Shown: positions 45,932-57,389 of the stretch, one piece after another
Position numbering within the stretch: position 1 is the first letter of the stretch
Layout of the letters: each line of letters begins with the position of its first letter
Origin: Viscum album
Lineage: Eukaryota; Streptophyta; Magnoliopsida; Santalales; Viscaceae
DNA: 64,000 nt
Direction: 5' to 3'
Assembly: GCA_963277665.1 (NCBI GenBank)
Contig: OY728119.1
Span: 311,632,206 to 311,696,205 of the forward strand
Made by a program: the position numbers and the translations under genes
Notes under the pieces: model-generated
Database searches by the model: none
Told to the model about the DNA's origin: nothing
Seen by the model: only the letters and a program-made list of their open reading frames with translations

Positions 45932-47242
45932 CTAATTGAATTTCAGTACTGATATATCCTTTTTTATAACATGATCTCTTAGAAAATGATGTCTGATATC
46001 AATATCCTTAGTCCTATAATGATTAATATGATTTTTTGAAATATTTATAGCACTAGTATTATCACATAAAATAGGTGTATTATTAAAATTTAGTCCAAAA
46101 TCCATAAGATTGTTTTTCATCCACAACACTTGTGCACACCAACTGCCAGCAGAAACATATTCTGCCTCAACTATTGATAGGGAAACTGAATGTTGTTTCT
46201 TACTTGACCATGATACTAAGGATTTCCCTAAAAAGTGAAAAGTACCCAAAGTGCTTTTCCTATCTAATCTACAACTCCCAAAGTCTTCATCTGAATATGA
46301 AATTAAATTAAAATCAGAATTTTTGGGATAAATTAGAGATTGGAAAACAGTTCCTTTTAAATATCTAAAAATTCTTTTAACAGTAGTTAAATGAGATTCT
46401 TTTGGATTTGATTGAAATCTAGAACAAATACATACTGAATATATTATATCTAGCCTTATAGTAGTAATATATAATAAACTACCAATCATACCTCTATATA
46501 ACTTGTTGTCAACTGACTTTCTAGTTTCATCCAAATTAAGTTTAATATTAGTACTCATAGGAGTTGTATATGTCTTGCTGTTTTCAAGTCCAAATTTCTT
46601 AAGTAAATTAGTAATGCATTTTCTTTGATTTAAAACATTTCCAAAATCTTTTTGATAAATTTGAATTCCTAAAAAGAAATTTAATTCTCCCATCATACTC
46701 ATTTCAAATTCTTTTTGCATTATATTTGAAAACTCATGACAAATGTATTTGTTAGTTGATCCAAAAATTACATCATCAACATAAATTTGAACCAATAAAA
46801 TATTAGAATTTATTGTTTTCTTAAATAGTGTTGGATCTTCCATTCCAACAGTAAAATCATTTTTCAAAATAAAAGATCTTAATCTTTCATACCATGCTCT
46901 AGGTGCTTTCTTAAGGCCATAAAAAGCTTTAGTATGTTTAAAAATAGAATCTAGTTTTTGTGAATTTTCAAAACCAGGAGGTTCCTCAACATAAACTTCT
47001 TCCATTAAATAACCATTTAAAAATACAGACTTAACATCCATCTGAAATAATTTAAAATTTATATGAGATACATAGGCTAAAAGGATTCTAAAAGATTCTA
47101 ACCTAGATACATGTGCAAAGGTCTCATCATAGTCTATACCTTCTTCCTGATTATATCCTTTTGATACAAGTCTTCCTTTATTTCTAGTTATTATTCCTTG
47201 TTCACCTTGTTTATTCCTAAAGGCCCATTTTGTTCCTATCAC
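45932..47242 (-). CDS. RT-RNH: Element D reverse transcriptase / RNase H (longest intact frame)
   Basis: The 436 uninterrupted codons cover copia RT and RNase H, which copy element RNA into DNA and remove the RNA strand. MIGTKWAFRNK opens, then GRLVSKGYNQEEGIDYDETF. FQMDVKSVFLNGYL holds the first catalytic aspartate (MDVK) at about residue 69, and LVQIYVDDVIFGS the YVDD near residue 150. ELNFFLGIQI follows. RNase H begins around residue 300, with SYSDEDFGSC (D retained), a SLSIVEAEYVSAG block with the glutamate, and LCDNTSAI. Upstream codons continue in the same frame beyond a stop, so the first ATG is not the original start. Protein could only be made as part of a Gag-Pol polyprotein that is broken elsewhere. 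Confidence 0.9.
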   Translation of the reverse strand: MIGTKWAFRNKQGEQGIITRNKGRLVSKGYNQEEGIDYDETFAHVSRLESFRILLAYVSHINFKLFQMDVKSVFLNGYLMEEVYVEEPPGFENSQKLDSIFKHTKAFYGLKKAPRAWYERLRSFILKNDFTVGMEDPTLFKKTINSNILLVQIYVDDVIFGSTNKYICHEFSNIMQKEFEMSMMGELNFFLGIQIYQKDFGNVLNQRKCITNLLKKFGLENSKTYTTPMSTNIKLNLDETRKSVDNKLYRGMIGSLLYITTIRLDIIYSVCICSRFQSNPKESHLTTVKRIFRYLKGTVFQSLIYPKNSDFNLISYSDEDFGSCRLDRKSTLGTFHFLGKSLVSWSSKKQHSVSLSIVEAEYVSAGSWCAQVLWMKNNLMDFGLNFNNTPILCDNTSAINISKNHINHYRTKDIDIRHHFLRDHVIKKDISVLKFN

Positions 47243-48480
47243 TGGATAATTTTGTGGTCTTTCAACTAATTCCCAGACTTCATTTCTCTTGAAGTGGTTT
47301 AATTATTCTTGCATTGCAATCATCCAGCTTTCATCATCTAAAGCTTCTTCTGTAGTCTTACGTTATAGTTGGGATAGAAAGGCATATAATTATACAAGAT
47401 TTCCTATATTTCTTCTAGTTTTTATTCCTATGTCTAAGTCGCCTATTATTGTTTCTAAAGGGTGATTCTATAGGGTTCTAGTCTGTCTAGATAATACACT
47501 TATAGGTTCTTCAGTATCATGTTCTTCTGAACTGGACTGAATTTCATTTATATCATTTTCAAAATCATTTTTCAAGTTCTCAAGTCTCATGTTATCATTA
47601 GAGTCAGATTCATCCATTTGATCTGTCATTTTCTCAAAGGGATCGAATTCATCAAATTTCAAATGAACTAATTCTTCAACAATCATTGACTTCTTATTAT
47701 AGACTCTATAAGATTTGGCGGTAGCTAAATGTCTTAAGAAAATTCCTTCATCAGATTTTGGATCAAACTTACCAAGACTATCCTTGGTGTTCAAGGTGTA
47801 AACCTTTCATCCAAAAACTTTAAAGTAATTTACTTTAGGTTTTCTTTTAGTCCAAAGTTCATATGGTGTCTTTTTCAAAATTGGTCTAATTAAAACTCTA
47901 TTCATTATATAGCAGACTGTGCTTATAGATTCTACCCAAAAATAGGTAAGAAGACTGTATTCAATTTGCATAGTCCTATCTATTTATTGAATAGTCCTAT
48001 TTCTTCTTTCAACAATTCCATTCTATTGAGGTGTTCTTGGTGCATAGAAAGTATGTTTAATACCCATGTTTGAGAAAAAGGAATTAAATTCATGATTCTA
48101 AAATTTTACACCATGATCACTTCTTAATGAAATTATATTATGACCTTTTTCATTTTGAGTAGATTTACAAAAACCTTTAAAGAAAGTAAAAGATTCGTTT
48201 CTAAATTTCAAAAAGAAAATCCATGTAAATCTAGAATAATAATCAACTAAAACATATACATATAATTTACCATCCAAGCTTTCTACCCTTGAAGGTCTAA
48301 AAAAATCCATATGGATAAGTTCTAGAGGTTTAGTTATAGAAACTTTATTAACAAATTTGAAGGATGATTTGTGTTTCTTTCCAAGTTGACATGCATCACA
48401 GAATCAGTCTCTTTCTAATCTGAGACTAGGAAAATAAAAAATTAGTTGTTTCTTAGATAATTTATGTAAAACATAAACAT
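47243..48480 (-). pseudogene. int: Element D integrase pseudogene
   Basis: Read on the minus strand, CDACQLGKKHKSSF near 48400 is the second half of the zinc-binding site. ELIHMDFFRPSRV near 48300 holds the first catalytic aspartate and LRSDHGVKF near 48110 the second. After a TAG in what is normally the GEFxN segment comes PQ then a TAG, then NGIVERRNRTI near 48005 with the catalytic glutamate. So the D, D and E are all present, but at least two stops separate them. The C-terminal part at 47794-47468 is a 108-codon open stretch with FLRHLATAKSYRVYNKKS and a long acidic tail, the copia linker before RT. Confidence 0.82.
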
Positions 48481-48990
48481 TACAATGTCCAACTATACCA
48501 TATCCAAGATTCATTCATTTTAGTAGTTAATAAATTTACTTTCTTTCTACACAAGGAATTTAAATCCAGGGTGTATACATTATCAGTTCTTGGTGCTCTA
48601 AATTTAAGTAGTTTATTTTTAAAAATAGTGCAACAATTATTAGAAATATCAATAGTATAACCATCATCACAGAGTTGAGAGATACTTATTTGATTGTGTT
48701 TCAATCCTTGTACATAAATTACTTTGTTGATTTAGATAGCTTTTGAATCTCTAACTGTTCCAATACCAATGATTTTCCCTTTGGCATTGTCACCAAAAGT
48801 GACAAGTCCACCATCTTTTTGAGTGAGTGAAGAGAAATTCGATGGGTTTCCACTCATATGCCTTGAGTATCCATTTTCCATATACCATATTTCCTTCCTA
48901 CTTCTGTGACCTTCTTCCTACAAAGGAATTTAAACAAGTTAATTTGGTACCCATATTTTATTGGGTCCGGTTGTGTTAGCCAACAAAGAT
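48480..48990 (-). pseudogene. PR: Element D protease and pre-integrase remnant
   Basis: On the minus strand, WYMENGYSRHMSGN near 48846-48887 occupies the place of the copia protease motif W-Y-L-D-S-G-C-S-R-H-M. Aspartate has become glutamate and serine asparagine, so the enzyme would be inactive. FGDNAKGKIIGIGTV follows, as expected. Then comes the GAG-pre-integrase segment: MKHNQISISQLCDDGYTI at 48704 and downstream, and NVYTLDLNSL. This part lies in a different frame from both gag and integrase, so frameshifts bound it on each side. Confidence 0.75.
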
Positions 48991-49181
48991 CTGGGAATAT
49001 GGACTTGCTTTGTTTTTCTAAAATAAACAGAATCAAATAAATTATTTGAAACAAAATCATTCTTAATACCACTTATTTGGGGTTGTCTTAAGAAACAGTT
49101 ATTAGAAATATGTCCCCTCTTTCCACAGTAATTACAATTTAATATTTTTGATCTTAGAACAAAATAATTCTTGTATAGCAT
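48939..49181 (-). pseudogene. Element D second CCHC knuckle segment
   Basis: An 80-codon open stretch with CNYCGKRGHISNNC, a complete C-x2-C-x4-H-x4-C knuckle, about 600 bases downstream of the first knuckle. It ends NTTGPNKIWVPN, leading to the protease. Sirevirus Gag proteins commonly hold more than one knuckle; here this copy kept its ligands while the first lost a cysteine. Confidence 0.7.
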
Positions 49182-49483
49182 AGGTTTTTCACCTTTAGTG
49201 CCAATTCCAAATCTTTCTTTCTTAAAAATAGTTTTTCAAATAATTTCACTCAAGCAGTTTTCTCCTTTGGTAAAAATAAGGGCTGAACTTTTATATGTTT
49301 CTACTTCAGTTTGTAGTGTTTTTATTTTAGCTTCATGATCTGTATAGTCAATGTCAATTGAATTATAATTATCAGTTAACTCATTAAATTGCTAAATAAT
49401 TGTATCTCTTTCATATAAAACAGCCTTGTGAATGTTTTTTAAAGACTTATGCTTCTTAAATAGAAAATCATATTTTTCTTCAA

Positions 49484-50574
49484 TCATATTGTAGTGGTCT
49501 TCAAGTTTTTCATTAGAGTAACTAGATTCAGAACTAGAGTCAGAAGATTAGTAAGATTGTACCTCATTTTTTCTACCATAATACACATGTTGTCTTTCAG
49601 ATTTACTTCTTCCTTCTCTGATTCTGATTCAGAAGTGCTACTAGAGTCTTCAGATATACTCCATGTATATTTCATTGCTTTCTTGTCCTTATGCTCATAA
49701 TCATTCCTTTTGAATAATTTCTTCTTCTTGTCTTCCTTTAACTATGGACAGTCAGGTCTGATGTGCCCCATTTTATTTCTCACATAACATCTGACTTCCT
49801 TGTCATCCTTTTTGAAGGGTTTTCTGAATCCCTTCTTCTTTCTATAGAATTTAGTGAATTTTCTAGTTAGCTGAGCCAGTTCCACATCGAAATTTGATAA
49901 ATCAGAACTTTCTGATTTCACTTTCACACTTTTCTTCATATTTTTACTTTATGATGACACTTTCAAAGAAGTGTCATCTCTCTTTTTAAACACTTTATGC
50001 TCATTTCTTTCATCTTTCATCTTAGCTTCATACATCATTAGTGTTCCAATCAGTTCTCTCATGGTTATGTCTTTAATAGGTATTGATTGTCTGATTGGAA
50101 TAGAGATTCCATTCCATTTAGTAGGTAGTAATCTCAGTACTTTTAAAGCTTGATCAGCTTGTTTGATTGGGTCTCCCCAAGCTGTTATATTATTGAAAAT
50201 CTCTGTCAACCTTAAATTCATTTGAGTAATGTTTTCACCTTCAACCATTATGAATGTATCAAATTTAATCTTAGCAATAGAATATCTCATTTCCCTGATA
50301 TTGTTAGTTCCTTTATAAGCAACAGAAATAGTTTTCCACATCTCATATGCTGTCGGGCATTGAGATACTCTGTTAAATTCATCAGGTCCGAGACCACATA
50401 TAATTTCATTCATTGCCTTCAAGTTCATATCATATTCTGCTTCCGTAGCTGCACTCTATGTCTCAGGTATTTTAGGTATTTCATATAGATTCAGTATCTT
50501 AAAATATACTCGGTATCCAAGGTTTTTCAGATAGATAACCATTCACTACTTCCAGCATCCATAGTTTTCTCCAT
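49484..50574 (-). pseudogene. gag: Element D gag pseudogene
   Basis: The start is placed at the ATG 50574 (MEKTMDAGSSEW). A frameshift and stops follow, then 159 open codons at 50428-49949. MNLKAMNEIICGLGPDEF, then CPTAYEMWKTISVAY and LRLTEIFNNI, then VLRLLPTKW form the UBN2-type capsid core. After a stop comes 49939-49742 with FDVELAQLTRKF, basic linker sequence and a knuckle CYVRNKMGHIRPDC, whose second cysteine has become arginine. A serine- and glutamate-rich stretch (49675-49600, SEDSSSTSESESEKEE) follows and is also typical of Sirevirus Gag. Confidence 0.82.
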
Positions 50575-50684
50575 TGAAGTACGGTTCTCTGACCAGAGAC
50601 ATTATTTATCTTGTATCAGTCATCCTGATTTGTGTATAATCATTAATCTCTTTTATCTTGTTTGAGCTTTATCAAAAACCCAAA

Positions 50685-50697
50685 CCTCTGATACCAA
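50685..50697 (-). other. Primer binding site of D
   Basis: Minus strand TTGGTATCAGAGG right after the 5' LTR; twelve of thirteen bases match the initiator tRNA-Met site TTGGTATCAGAGC. Confidence 0.92.
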
Positions 50698-50698
50698 T

Positions 50699-52513
50699 TA
50701 TTAGATCAAGATTAAATCAAATATACATAAGAGGGGGGGTGAATTGTGTCGTTTCAAAAATCTTCATGAGATCATGTTCTTTCCTTTATCTTTAATCAGA
50801 TAGATTGATGCATTAGAAATATGAAATGTAGGGACACATGATATATAGTGGGTCGGGGAACAGAAGGCCCCTAGTCCACTCCACCAATGCTCTACTCCAT
50901 GAGCTATGTGATTTTCACTATTTGGTTCTCCTCTCAATAGACCTTTCAACAACTAAGTTCAAGCAATTGACACCTTTATAATCTAAGGAAAAACACAACC
51001 TTCTGGTTCAATCATAGAACCTACTCAGCTTACAATGAGAAGCTGGTCACTGAAGATAAAAAGTATTTTTTTATTTAAAACTCTCCCAATTGTTCTTCAC
51101 AATTGTAACAGATTGCAATTGACAGTAAATGGGTCATCGTCTTTTGAAAGAGTGATCTTCAAGAAAGAGTTGTTCTGATTCGATCCCATTGTAGCAGATA
51201 TAGAAATATAAATCTCAACTTCAGCATTATTAGATTCACAATTGATCTTAAATGTTGAATATGTGAATCTTTTCTAATGTATCTTCTTCTTTAAGAAACA
51301 GATATTTTATCTCTCTTCGTAATCAACAAAAAAGTCGATCAAGATTAACCCTTTTTTTTCTTTTCTTCTCTAATATCATACAACAGATCTCTTATATTGA
51401 TAGATGTATCTGCTATCGTGTCTTTTGATCACAATCCTAAATTCGTATTTTTTTCTTTTTATACCAAACAAAAAATATAGATATAACAAATACTTCTTCT
51501 ACAAAAATCAGATCCACAATATTCACCTTTTTACTAACATAATTTAAACATTTGAATTTACATAGTATTCGTAACTCTCCTTGTAATTCACCATGAAAAT
51601 ATCCTTTTAATTCGATCATTAAACGGCTATGAACTTGTCAATGATGCGCTTTAAAATCAGCTTTTAATCCGCCTTAAAAGCAGCCTGATAATTCACTTGC
51701 AGATCATGGAATAATAAAATCAACTTTAAACTCTCTGATGCCAAACGTAAGGTTGGGTTATATAGTATGCATGACGTATATTATAAACGTAAGGTTGATG
51801 ATGTTTCCTTTAAATGTAAGGTTGAAAACGTATGGTTGATCACAAATGTAGGGTTGTCCATCCATACTTTTCTCTTCAACTTTCAAACGTATGATAAATG
51901 ATCCATACTTTTATAAGCTTTCAGATGAAAGGTACATGATCCATACTTTTATAAGAAACATAAGGTTTTTTACAAAAGTAAGGTTTATGAACCATACATT
52001 TGAGAAAAAAATGTAACGTTTAACACTTACATATAATTCTCCTTCCATACTTTTCTAATATCCCAAATGTAGGGTTCCTTCCTAACGTAGGGTTCCTTTG
52101 CATAATTTTCCGATAACGTATGGTTGATTAACCATACTTTTCTGATAACTTGTAAAGTAAACAACGAGTTCCTTTATTTATGCTATGTTTCCACACGTAG
52201 GAAATTAACAGTGATTCCAGGACATGCTTAAGCAATTCTCGAATATGTAGAGTATAAACAGTGTTTCCAGAACACGCCAATGTGAATACTTTAACAATTA
52301 AATTTATGTGTTCAAGAACTTAAATATTTCTTCCATAAATAAAAAAATAAATAATAAATTCCTGAAAGATACTTAAAAAATAAAATCATTAGAAAAAAAT
52401 TAATGGTATTTGTGAGCATAAAAATCATCATAAAGAGATAGAGTATTGTTCTCAACAATCTCCTTCTTTAAATAAAAACATTATGTATTATTGAAAACAA
52501 CACTTTCTCAACA
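50699..52513 (-). repeat. 5' LTR of element D
   Basis: On the minus strand it runs from TGTTGAGAAAG (52513) to CTAATA (50699), 1815 bp. It is collinear with 41127-42942. Its ends are TG...TA rather than TG...CA, judged from the exact target duplication. Confidence 0.9.
51740..52150 (-). repeat. Palindrome-rich repeat zone of D 5' LTR
   Basis: Same array as 42160-42600: CGTAAGGTTGA, CGTATGGTTGAT and CCATACTTTT in both orientations. The pair near 52116-52141 (CGTATGGTTGATTAACCATAC) forms an almost perfect hairpin. Confidence 0.75.
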
Positions 52514-52518
52514 AATCC
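52514..52518 (+). repeat. Target duplication of D, right copy
   Basis: AATCC, identical to 41122-41126. Confidence 0.85.
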
Positions 52519-52655
52519 ATATTGATGAAAGTCTCCATATAAGACAATGTGGTAGACCCCTTAAATAAAGCCTTAACTCGGCAGAAAATTGTTCATAAAG
52601 TGAGAGATAGTGGACTAAAATTCAATTATAGTTGGTTTTAGTCTAAGTGGGAGTC
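52519..52655 (+). pseudogene. Copia A2, end of pol
   Basis: The A2 frame resumes after D: codons for CGRPLK and SLNSAEN-like text, in the place of VADPLTKxL, then HKVRDSGLKFNY (in another frame), which matches the closing segment HVRDRVLKF of A1 near 8845. A purine-rich AAGTGGGAGT just before 52656 is the polypurine tract. Confidence 0.65.
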
Positions 52656-53685
52656 TATTGGAGTTGGTGTTCGAGAACCAACTATTTGTGATTTAGATTA
52701 CATGTATATTAAAATAAGTGGATATTAATTTAAATATCATATTATATGTCATTAATAGTTCTCCATGACTTTAATGTAATAATGTCCTAGAGTATATATC
52801 TCATTAAAATGGAATTGTAGTTACCCGCTATGATGAAAACCTTGTGATTACATGAATATAATCTTAAAACCTTATTCTAGGGTTGGATAACATTCTATAA
52901 TGGGATGGATAGTATGTTGAGCATCAGGTGTTGGTACTCATAAGCATATGAGACATTATTTCATGAAGTTATCACTTGGTATTCTCCATGATAGGATATT
53001 ATGAGAACAAACCCGCCATTAGAAATTCTAAATGTTTACAAGTCATTGGATATTACTATTTTCCAGTGTGTGTAATGTTCCTTAAACACTAATATTATTA
53101 TTATTAATGCATTTCATGACTCATGAAATTTTATGTATTATTATAAACCATCATGAAAATATTTCATGATGAATTTGGGTATATTGGGTTCATCATGAAA
53201 TATATTTAATTATTGAATAAGTCAAGGAAGTATTTTTTCTATATATATTCGTAGAGGTAAATATCTAAGGCCTTTGATTAAAATAGAATTGTCGCATTAA
53301 ATTTCTTTGATATACTATAAATATGAGTTTATTTTATATAGTCAAATAATGATTTATAAATCCTATAGGTTTATGATATTGGTGTGCAACATTCTGGATA
53401 AGATATTATTACAAATGAATTATATTACACAATGAGTGCTCATTTGTAGTTATCGATGTTGCGATATTACTTTATTTCTCTTGGGATCCTTGACCCATTT
53501 CTAAAAATTAATCTTTGACTTTAGGAAATCTCACCAAATTCCAATGAGAAATAATCATTGATTGTCACACACTATGTGTTTTCATTGATCTTAATAAAAT
53601 TCAATTTAAATTTAATAATTTGAAGAAAAAAAATATTATTCTCAAGATCAAGGAGTAATTTTATTCATGTTTTATATATGGACTA
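52656..53685 (+). repeat. 3' LTR of copia A2, left part (cut by E)
   Basis: It begins TATTGGAGTTGGTG and includes CCCGCTATGATGA and TATTATGAGAACAAACCC, which recur in the A1 LTR in the same order. Element E interrupts it at 53685; the rest lies beyond the window. Confidence 0.65.
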
Positions 53686-55093
53686 TGTAACATCCCAAGT
53701 AAGTAATTAATAATAGATATTTTTATCTATGTCTATTAATGAATTAGATAGTGTTTTAGAGGCTTAAAATGAGAATAAATCCAATCTTAAGCATGGAATA
53801 CACTAATATTTTTAAAATATTGTTTTACTGCCTTTTGATGGCAAACAATTTTTAAATCAAACTTTTGACAATTTTATAAGCTCTATTTGTCAAAATAAAC
53901 TTATTCTCTATGATTGGGACATTGAAATTTACTTTGGAAAAATTTTTGGTATTTTTTCGATAAAGTTCATTTTTTTAATTAATAGTGAAAAATGTTGTAT
54001 TTTAATTCAAAACCCCTTTTTAATATAATTTATTTATATGATTAGATTAACTTTTTAATTGGTTTTAAAGTTAAATTAGAATATATTTTTACCATTTAAT
54101 CCAATATTGGTCGTTGGAATTAATTTCACTTTGAAATTGGACTTAAACTAGTGTCAATCTTTTGATACTTATTGTTTCATAAAAAACACGCTATTTGCTC
54201 TGAAAACGAGAATTAATTAATGTAACTTATATATTTTGAATTTTTTAAAATAGACATCATTTTTTAATTCGGAATATCAAATATATCTTAGGGTGAAGTT
54301 TTGGTATTTTTCTGAAAAACTTCAATTTTTATGAATAGTGAAACCACTAAGTGGTACTTAAAAACTGATTTTTTGTTTAAATGAAATTTTACCACCTATG
54401 TGTTTTGAATTTCAAAAAAATCTGACATACATGGTTTTCATTAAGAAGTAAAATGTGGTTCAATGGGATTAAAATAATTTTTTGGTGAATAGTAACTTTT
54501 ACGTTTATTAATCGCGATTAGAGGTAATTAGTGTAGTTTAAGGTAAAAATAATGTTTTAATAATATTAAATGACCTATAAACATGTCCTACCCTTATTGG
54601 ATGTGTCATGGCCAACCAAGAAAACCCGTGGGTCGATTTTTGGGACCTCATGGAGCCACTTGGGGAAGATAAATACATTAATGCCTTTTATTTAATGTTA
54701 AAGTAAAAATGTCACAAACATGAGTTGTTTTACTAAAAAAAATTAAATGGGGTTATACAAGTCAGAGTTTTGACTATAAATATTCATTGGAAATATAAAA
54801 CGATTTCCTACATCATAGTATTTTTTTTATAATTTTTAGACCTTAAATAAATTAAATTATTTATGACACCATGATGTTGCAGCGATTACCTCATTATTTA
54901 ACGATTTAAATAAAATGAAAATCTAATGTAAAATCAAAGACTTACACTTGTCAAATACCTATTGGATGAGTGTATTTCGAACTATTATCACCTTATCCTC
55001 GAAATACATTAATTTGGGACCTTTAAAATCCGAAACTCATTTGAAAATAAAGTAACCTTTTATAACTTTCCAGGAGTGCCCTTCCTCTCCTCT

Positions 55094-55100
55094 TATAAAA
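55094..55100 (+). promoter_or_regulatory. TATA box of E 5' LTR
   Basis: CTCTTATAAAATGCCCCC; the 3' LTR has CTCTTATAAAAGGCCCCC at 63344. Transcription should begin about 30 bases downstream. Confidence 0.8.
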
Positions 55101-55439
55101 TGCCCCCACCTCGACCACCTTACCCACACTTACAAAGCCTTTTTCTCGTCCAACCCCTATCCATTGTGTCTCTCCACATCCCTATTTTATTCCTTGAATC
55201 CTCATTTTGGGCAGAAGTCTTCCCAAGGAAGCCTTTGAGCTCAAATCAAAAAGATTTACCCATTTTAAAGGTAGTGTTTTCTTTTGTGTTCTTATGTTTT
55301 ATTTTGTTTATCCAACCCTCTAAACTCTTTTTATTCATTTTTTTTCTAACAACACCAGTATCTTCCATATACTATGATGTTGTTATAATAAGGATTCGAG
55401 CTACACCTACACACACCTACACCTAATGGTTAAAGAACA

Positions 55440-55860
55440 TACTGTTTTTGTGGATGACGAATTTCTGCCTCACGAAACGATGATTGTTCAACACCCATAT
55501 AACACCTTCAAAGGTGGCCATTAGAATGTCACTATATTTATATATGATATATAATTTTTTTATGTTTTACTTAATCTTCTGTATTTTGCATTTATGGAAT
55601 ACCTTTATGGTTTCCATTATGGGTAAACGTGATATCTTCATTTTAGGAAGTGCGGACTACTGCCCCCTCAAAGTGATTTGATTCGTTAATACCATATGTG
55701 GTACGTATAAAGGATAGATTTAATGATATTATATATGATACAATACTGGAATTATAATAATATTATGTATCATTATGTCTTAATTCCATTAAATATGAAA
55801 TAGAAATGGAAGTAGCGTTCATGCGTACGTACGGCTTATCGTCTTCATGAACGGTGCATT
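55440..55860 (+). promoter_or_regulatory. Three leader modules of E, related to those of C
   Basis: At 55454-55500 TGCCTCACGAAACG followed by TTCAACAC (C: CCACGTCGTGG followed by TTCAACAC). At 55648-55685 GTGCGGACTACTGCCCCCTC followed by TTTGATTC (C: ACGGATTACCGTCTCC followed by TGAGATTC). At 55821-55866 GCGTACGTACGGCTTATCGT followed by AACGGTG and CATTTCATTTC (C: the same tail). Order and spacing are kept although the surrounding sequence has diverged. Confidence 0.6.
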
Positions 55861-57255
55861 TCATTTCTTACCTCTAAATGTTATGAAATATTATAAATGC
55901 ATGTATATACTGGATATATATGATATATATGATATCTAAATCATGAATATAATTCTAGATATAATGCATATTTTACCCCATGAACAAATTGTAATTATAA
56001 AGAGTTTATTTTTGACTCAAGTACCAATGATCGACAAAACGACCATTATTAACATAAATAATTACATAGTGTTCATAACATGGTAATAAGTGATATAAAA
56101 GTAATAATGAACTTGAAAAATGTTCTTAATCAAGTAGAAATTAACTCAAGTTTATTATTCAAGACATTAAAGAACGATCGAGTCAAGTCGGACCCGAGGT
56201 ATGGGACATCGTCTCAATATCCTTTCATTGAGGCATATTTTGTTTTATAAACAAACCTCTTTTATACGGTGTATAAACCCCTTTGACTTTTATGTTTATC
56301 CAAAAGGAATATTTTTATACGAAGCATTTTACTAAATGACAAAAGGGAATGTTTTTGTCGTACGTATGCGGCGACAAAGACTTCTCTGCTGCCGTGACCA
56401 TTATTTGAGTTTCGGCGTCCTCTACAAGAGATACCTTTTCTTTAAAAGAAAAATAAATACCATGTTTTACTTTTCTTTTATTTTGGTATTGAAAATGGTT
56501 TTGATAACGTTTTTATTATATCAATGTGTTATTGATATCTTGTGATTAAAATGTGGAAATGTTATGTTTCCTTTATGCATGTTTTATGTGATACGATTAT
56601 GTTATGGTTCTTGGGCATTGTTTATGAAGACGGGTGGTTCTGTGATAAACTAAGGGTGGGTGAGCTCGATATAGCTTTCCAATGCATTGGGTAATGCGAA
56701 GGAGTTAAACGTTAAGGTTTCTCCGAAGAGATTTAGGGAATATACTGTGATGGTTATTCCAAACGTAACCAAGAGGGTTACTCCCTACGTAAGAATGTTA
56801 TGAATGCCTCAAGTTACCTTTATGTCTTATGATTTCTATGATTTATTCATGATTTGATGAGGTATGTTAAAGTACTTATGTTTTATGGGTAAAGTATGAT
56901 TTCATTCTTATGTATATATGTACTCATGTTTCCTTTCCATATTTTTATATCCCTTACTGAGCTTTTTATGCTCATCCCAAGTTTTTGAAATTTTTTTCAT
57001 AGGTCAGAGTAAATGTACATGATATGATGATAGTTTCAAGGAAGTGTCAAGAAAGAATCCATGTTTTATTTTAAATATGTTTCCGTTGATGGGAAAAATG
57101 AATACTATCTTTTATGTAACCACTTTGTTTAAATGTGGAATGTAATGTTAGGTTTATGGTCTAATTCTCTAAAACTCTAAACCTGAAAATATCCTCAATG
57201 TGTAATCTTGTAATAACTCAATATTAAGTAAGGTTTAAGGCTGGGGCCTTATAGT

Positions 57256-57266
57256 TGGTATCAGAT
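57256..57266 (+). other. Primer binding site of E
   Basis: TGGTATCAGAT directly after the LTR; ten bases match the initiator tRNA-Met site. Confidence 0.88.
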
Positions 57267-57389
57267 GTCGGTTTAGATTACTTTAGGAGTTATAATTCTA
57301 TTAGATAATTATCCAAAAATATTTTTTTATGGTCAAATTGAAATGATATAACATTTGAAGATTACCATGTTGCTTCATCTAAGACATGT

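Larger units (their letters stand above)
41127..52513 (-). mobile_element. Element D: Sirevirus-type Ty1/copia with an extra 3' frame
   Basis: LTRs at 41127-42942 and 50699-52513 (about 1.8 kb each) flank 7.76 kb reading on the minus strand. In order these are the primer site, gag with knuckle, protease, integrase, RT/RNase H, an additional 2.2-kb frame, then three polypurine-like motifs. The 5-bp duplication AATCC is exact. The extra frame after pol, the multiplied purine tract and the palindrome-rich LTR are hallmarks reported for Sireviruses. LTR copies differ by roughly a tenth by eye. Confidence 0.9.
53686..57253 (+). repeat. 5' LTR of element E
   Basis: 3568 bp from TGTAACATCCC to GGGGCCTTATA (final CA changed to TA). 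It contains a TATA box at 55094, three leader modules (55454, 55648, 55821), and near 56950-57003 a TTACTGAGC...ATGCTCATCCC stretch followed by a pyrimidine tract and ATAG. Frames of about 100 codons in it overlap the TATA box and are not genes. Confidence 0.92.

Noticed and set aside
55076..55426. A 116-codon frame in the 5' LTR of E (and a 99-codon counterpart at 63329-63628)
   Set aside because: It starts upstream of the TATA box, its preservation follows from the similarity of the two LTRs, and the protein is a low-complexity hydrophobic string.
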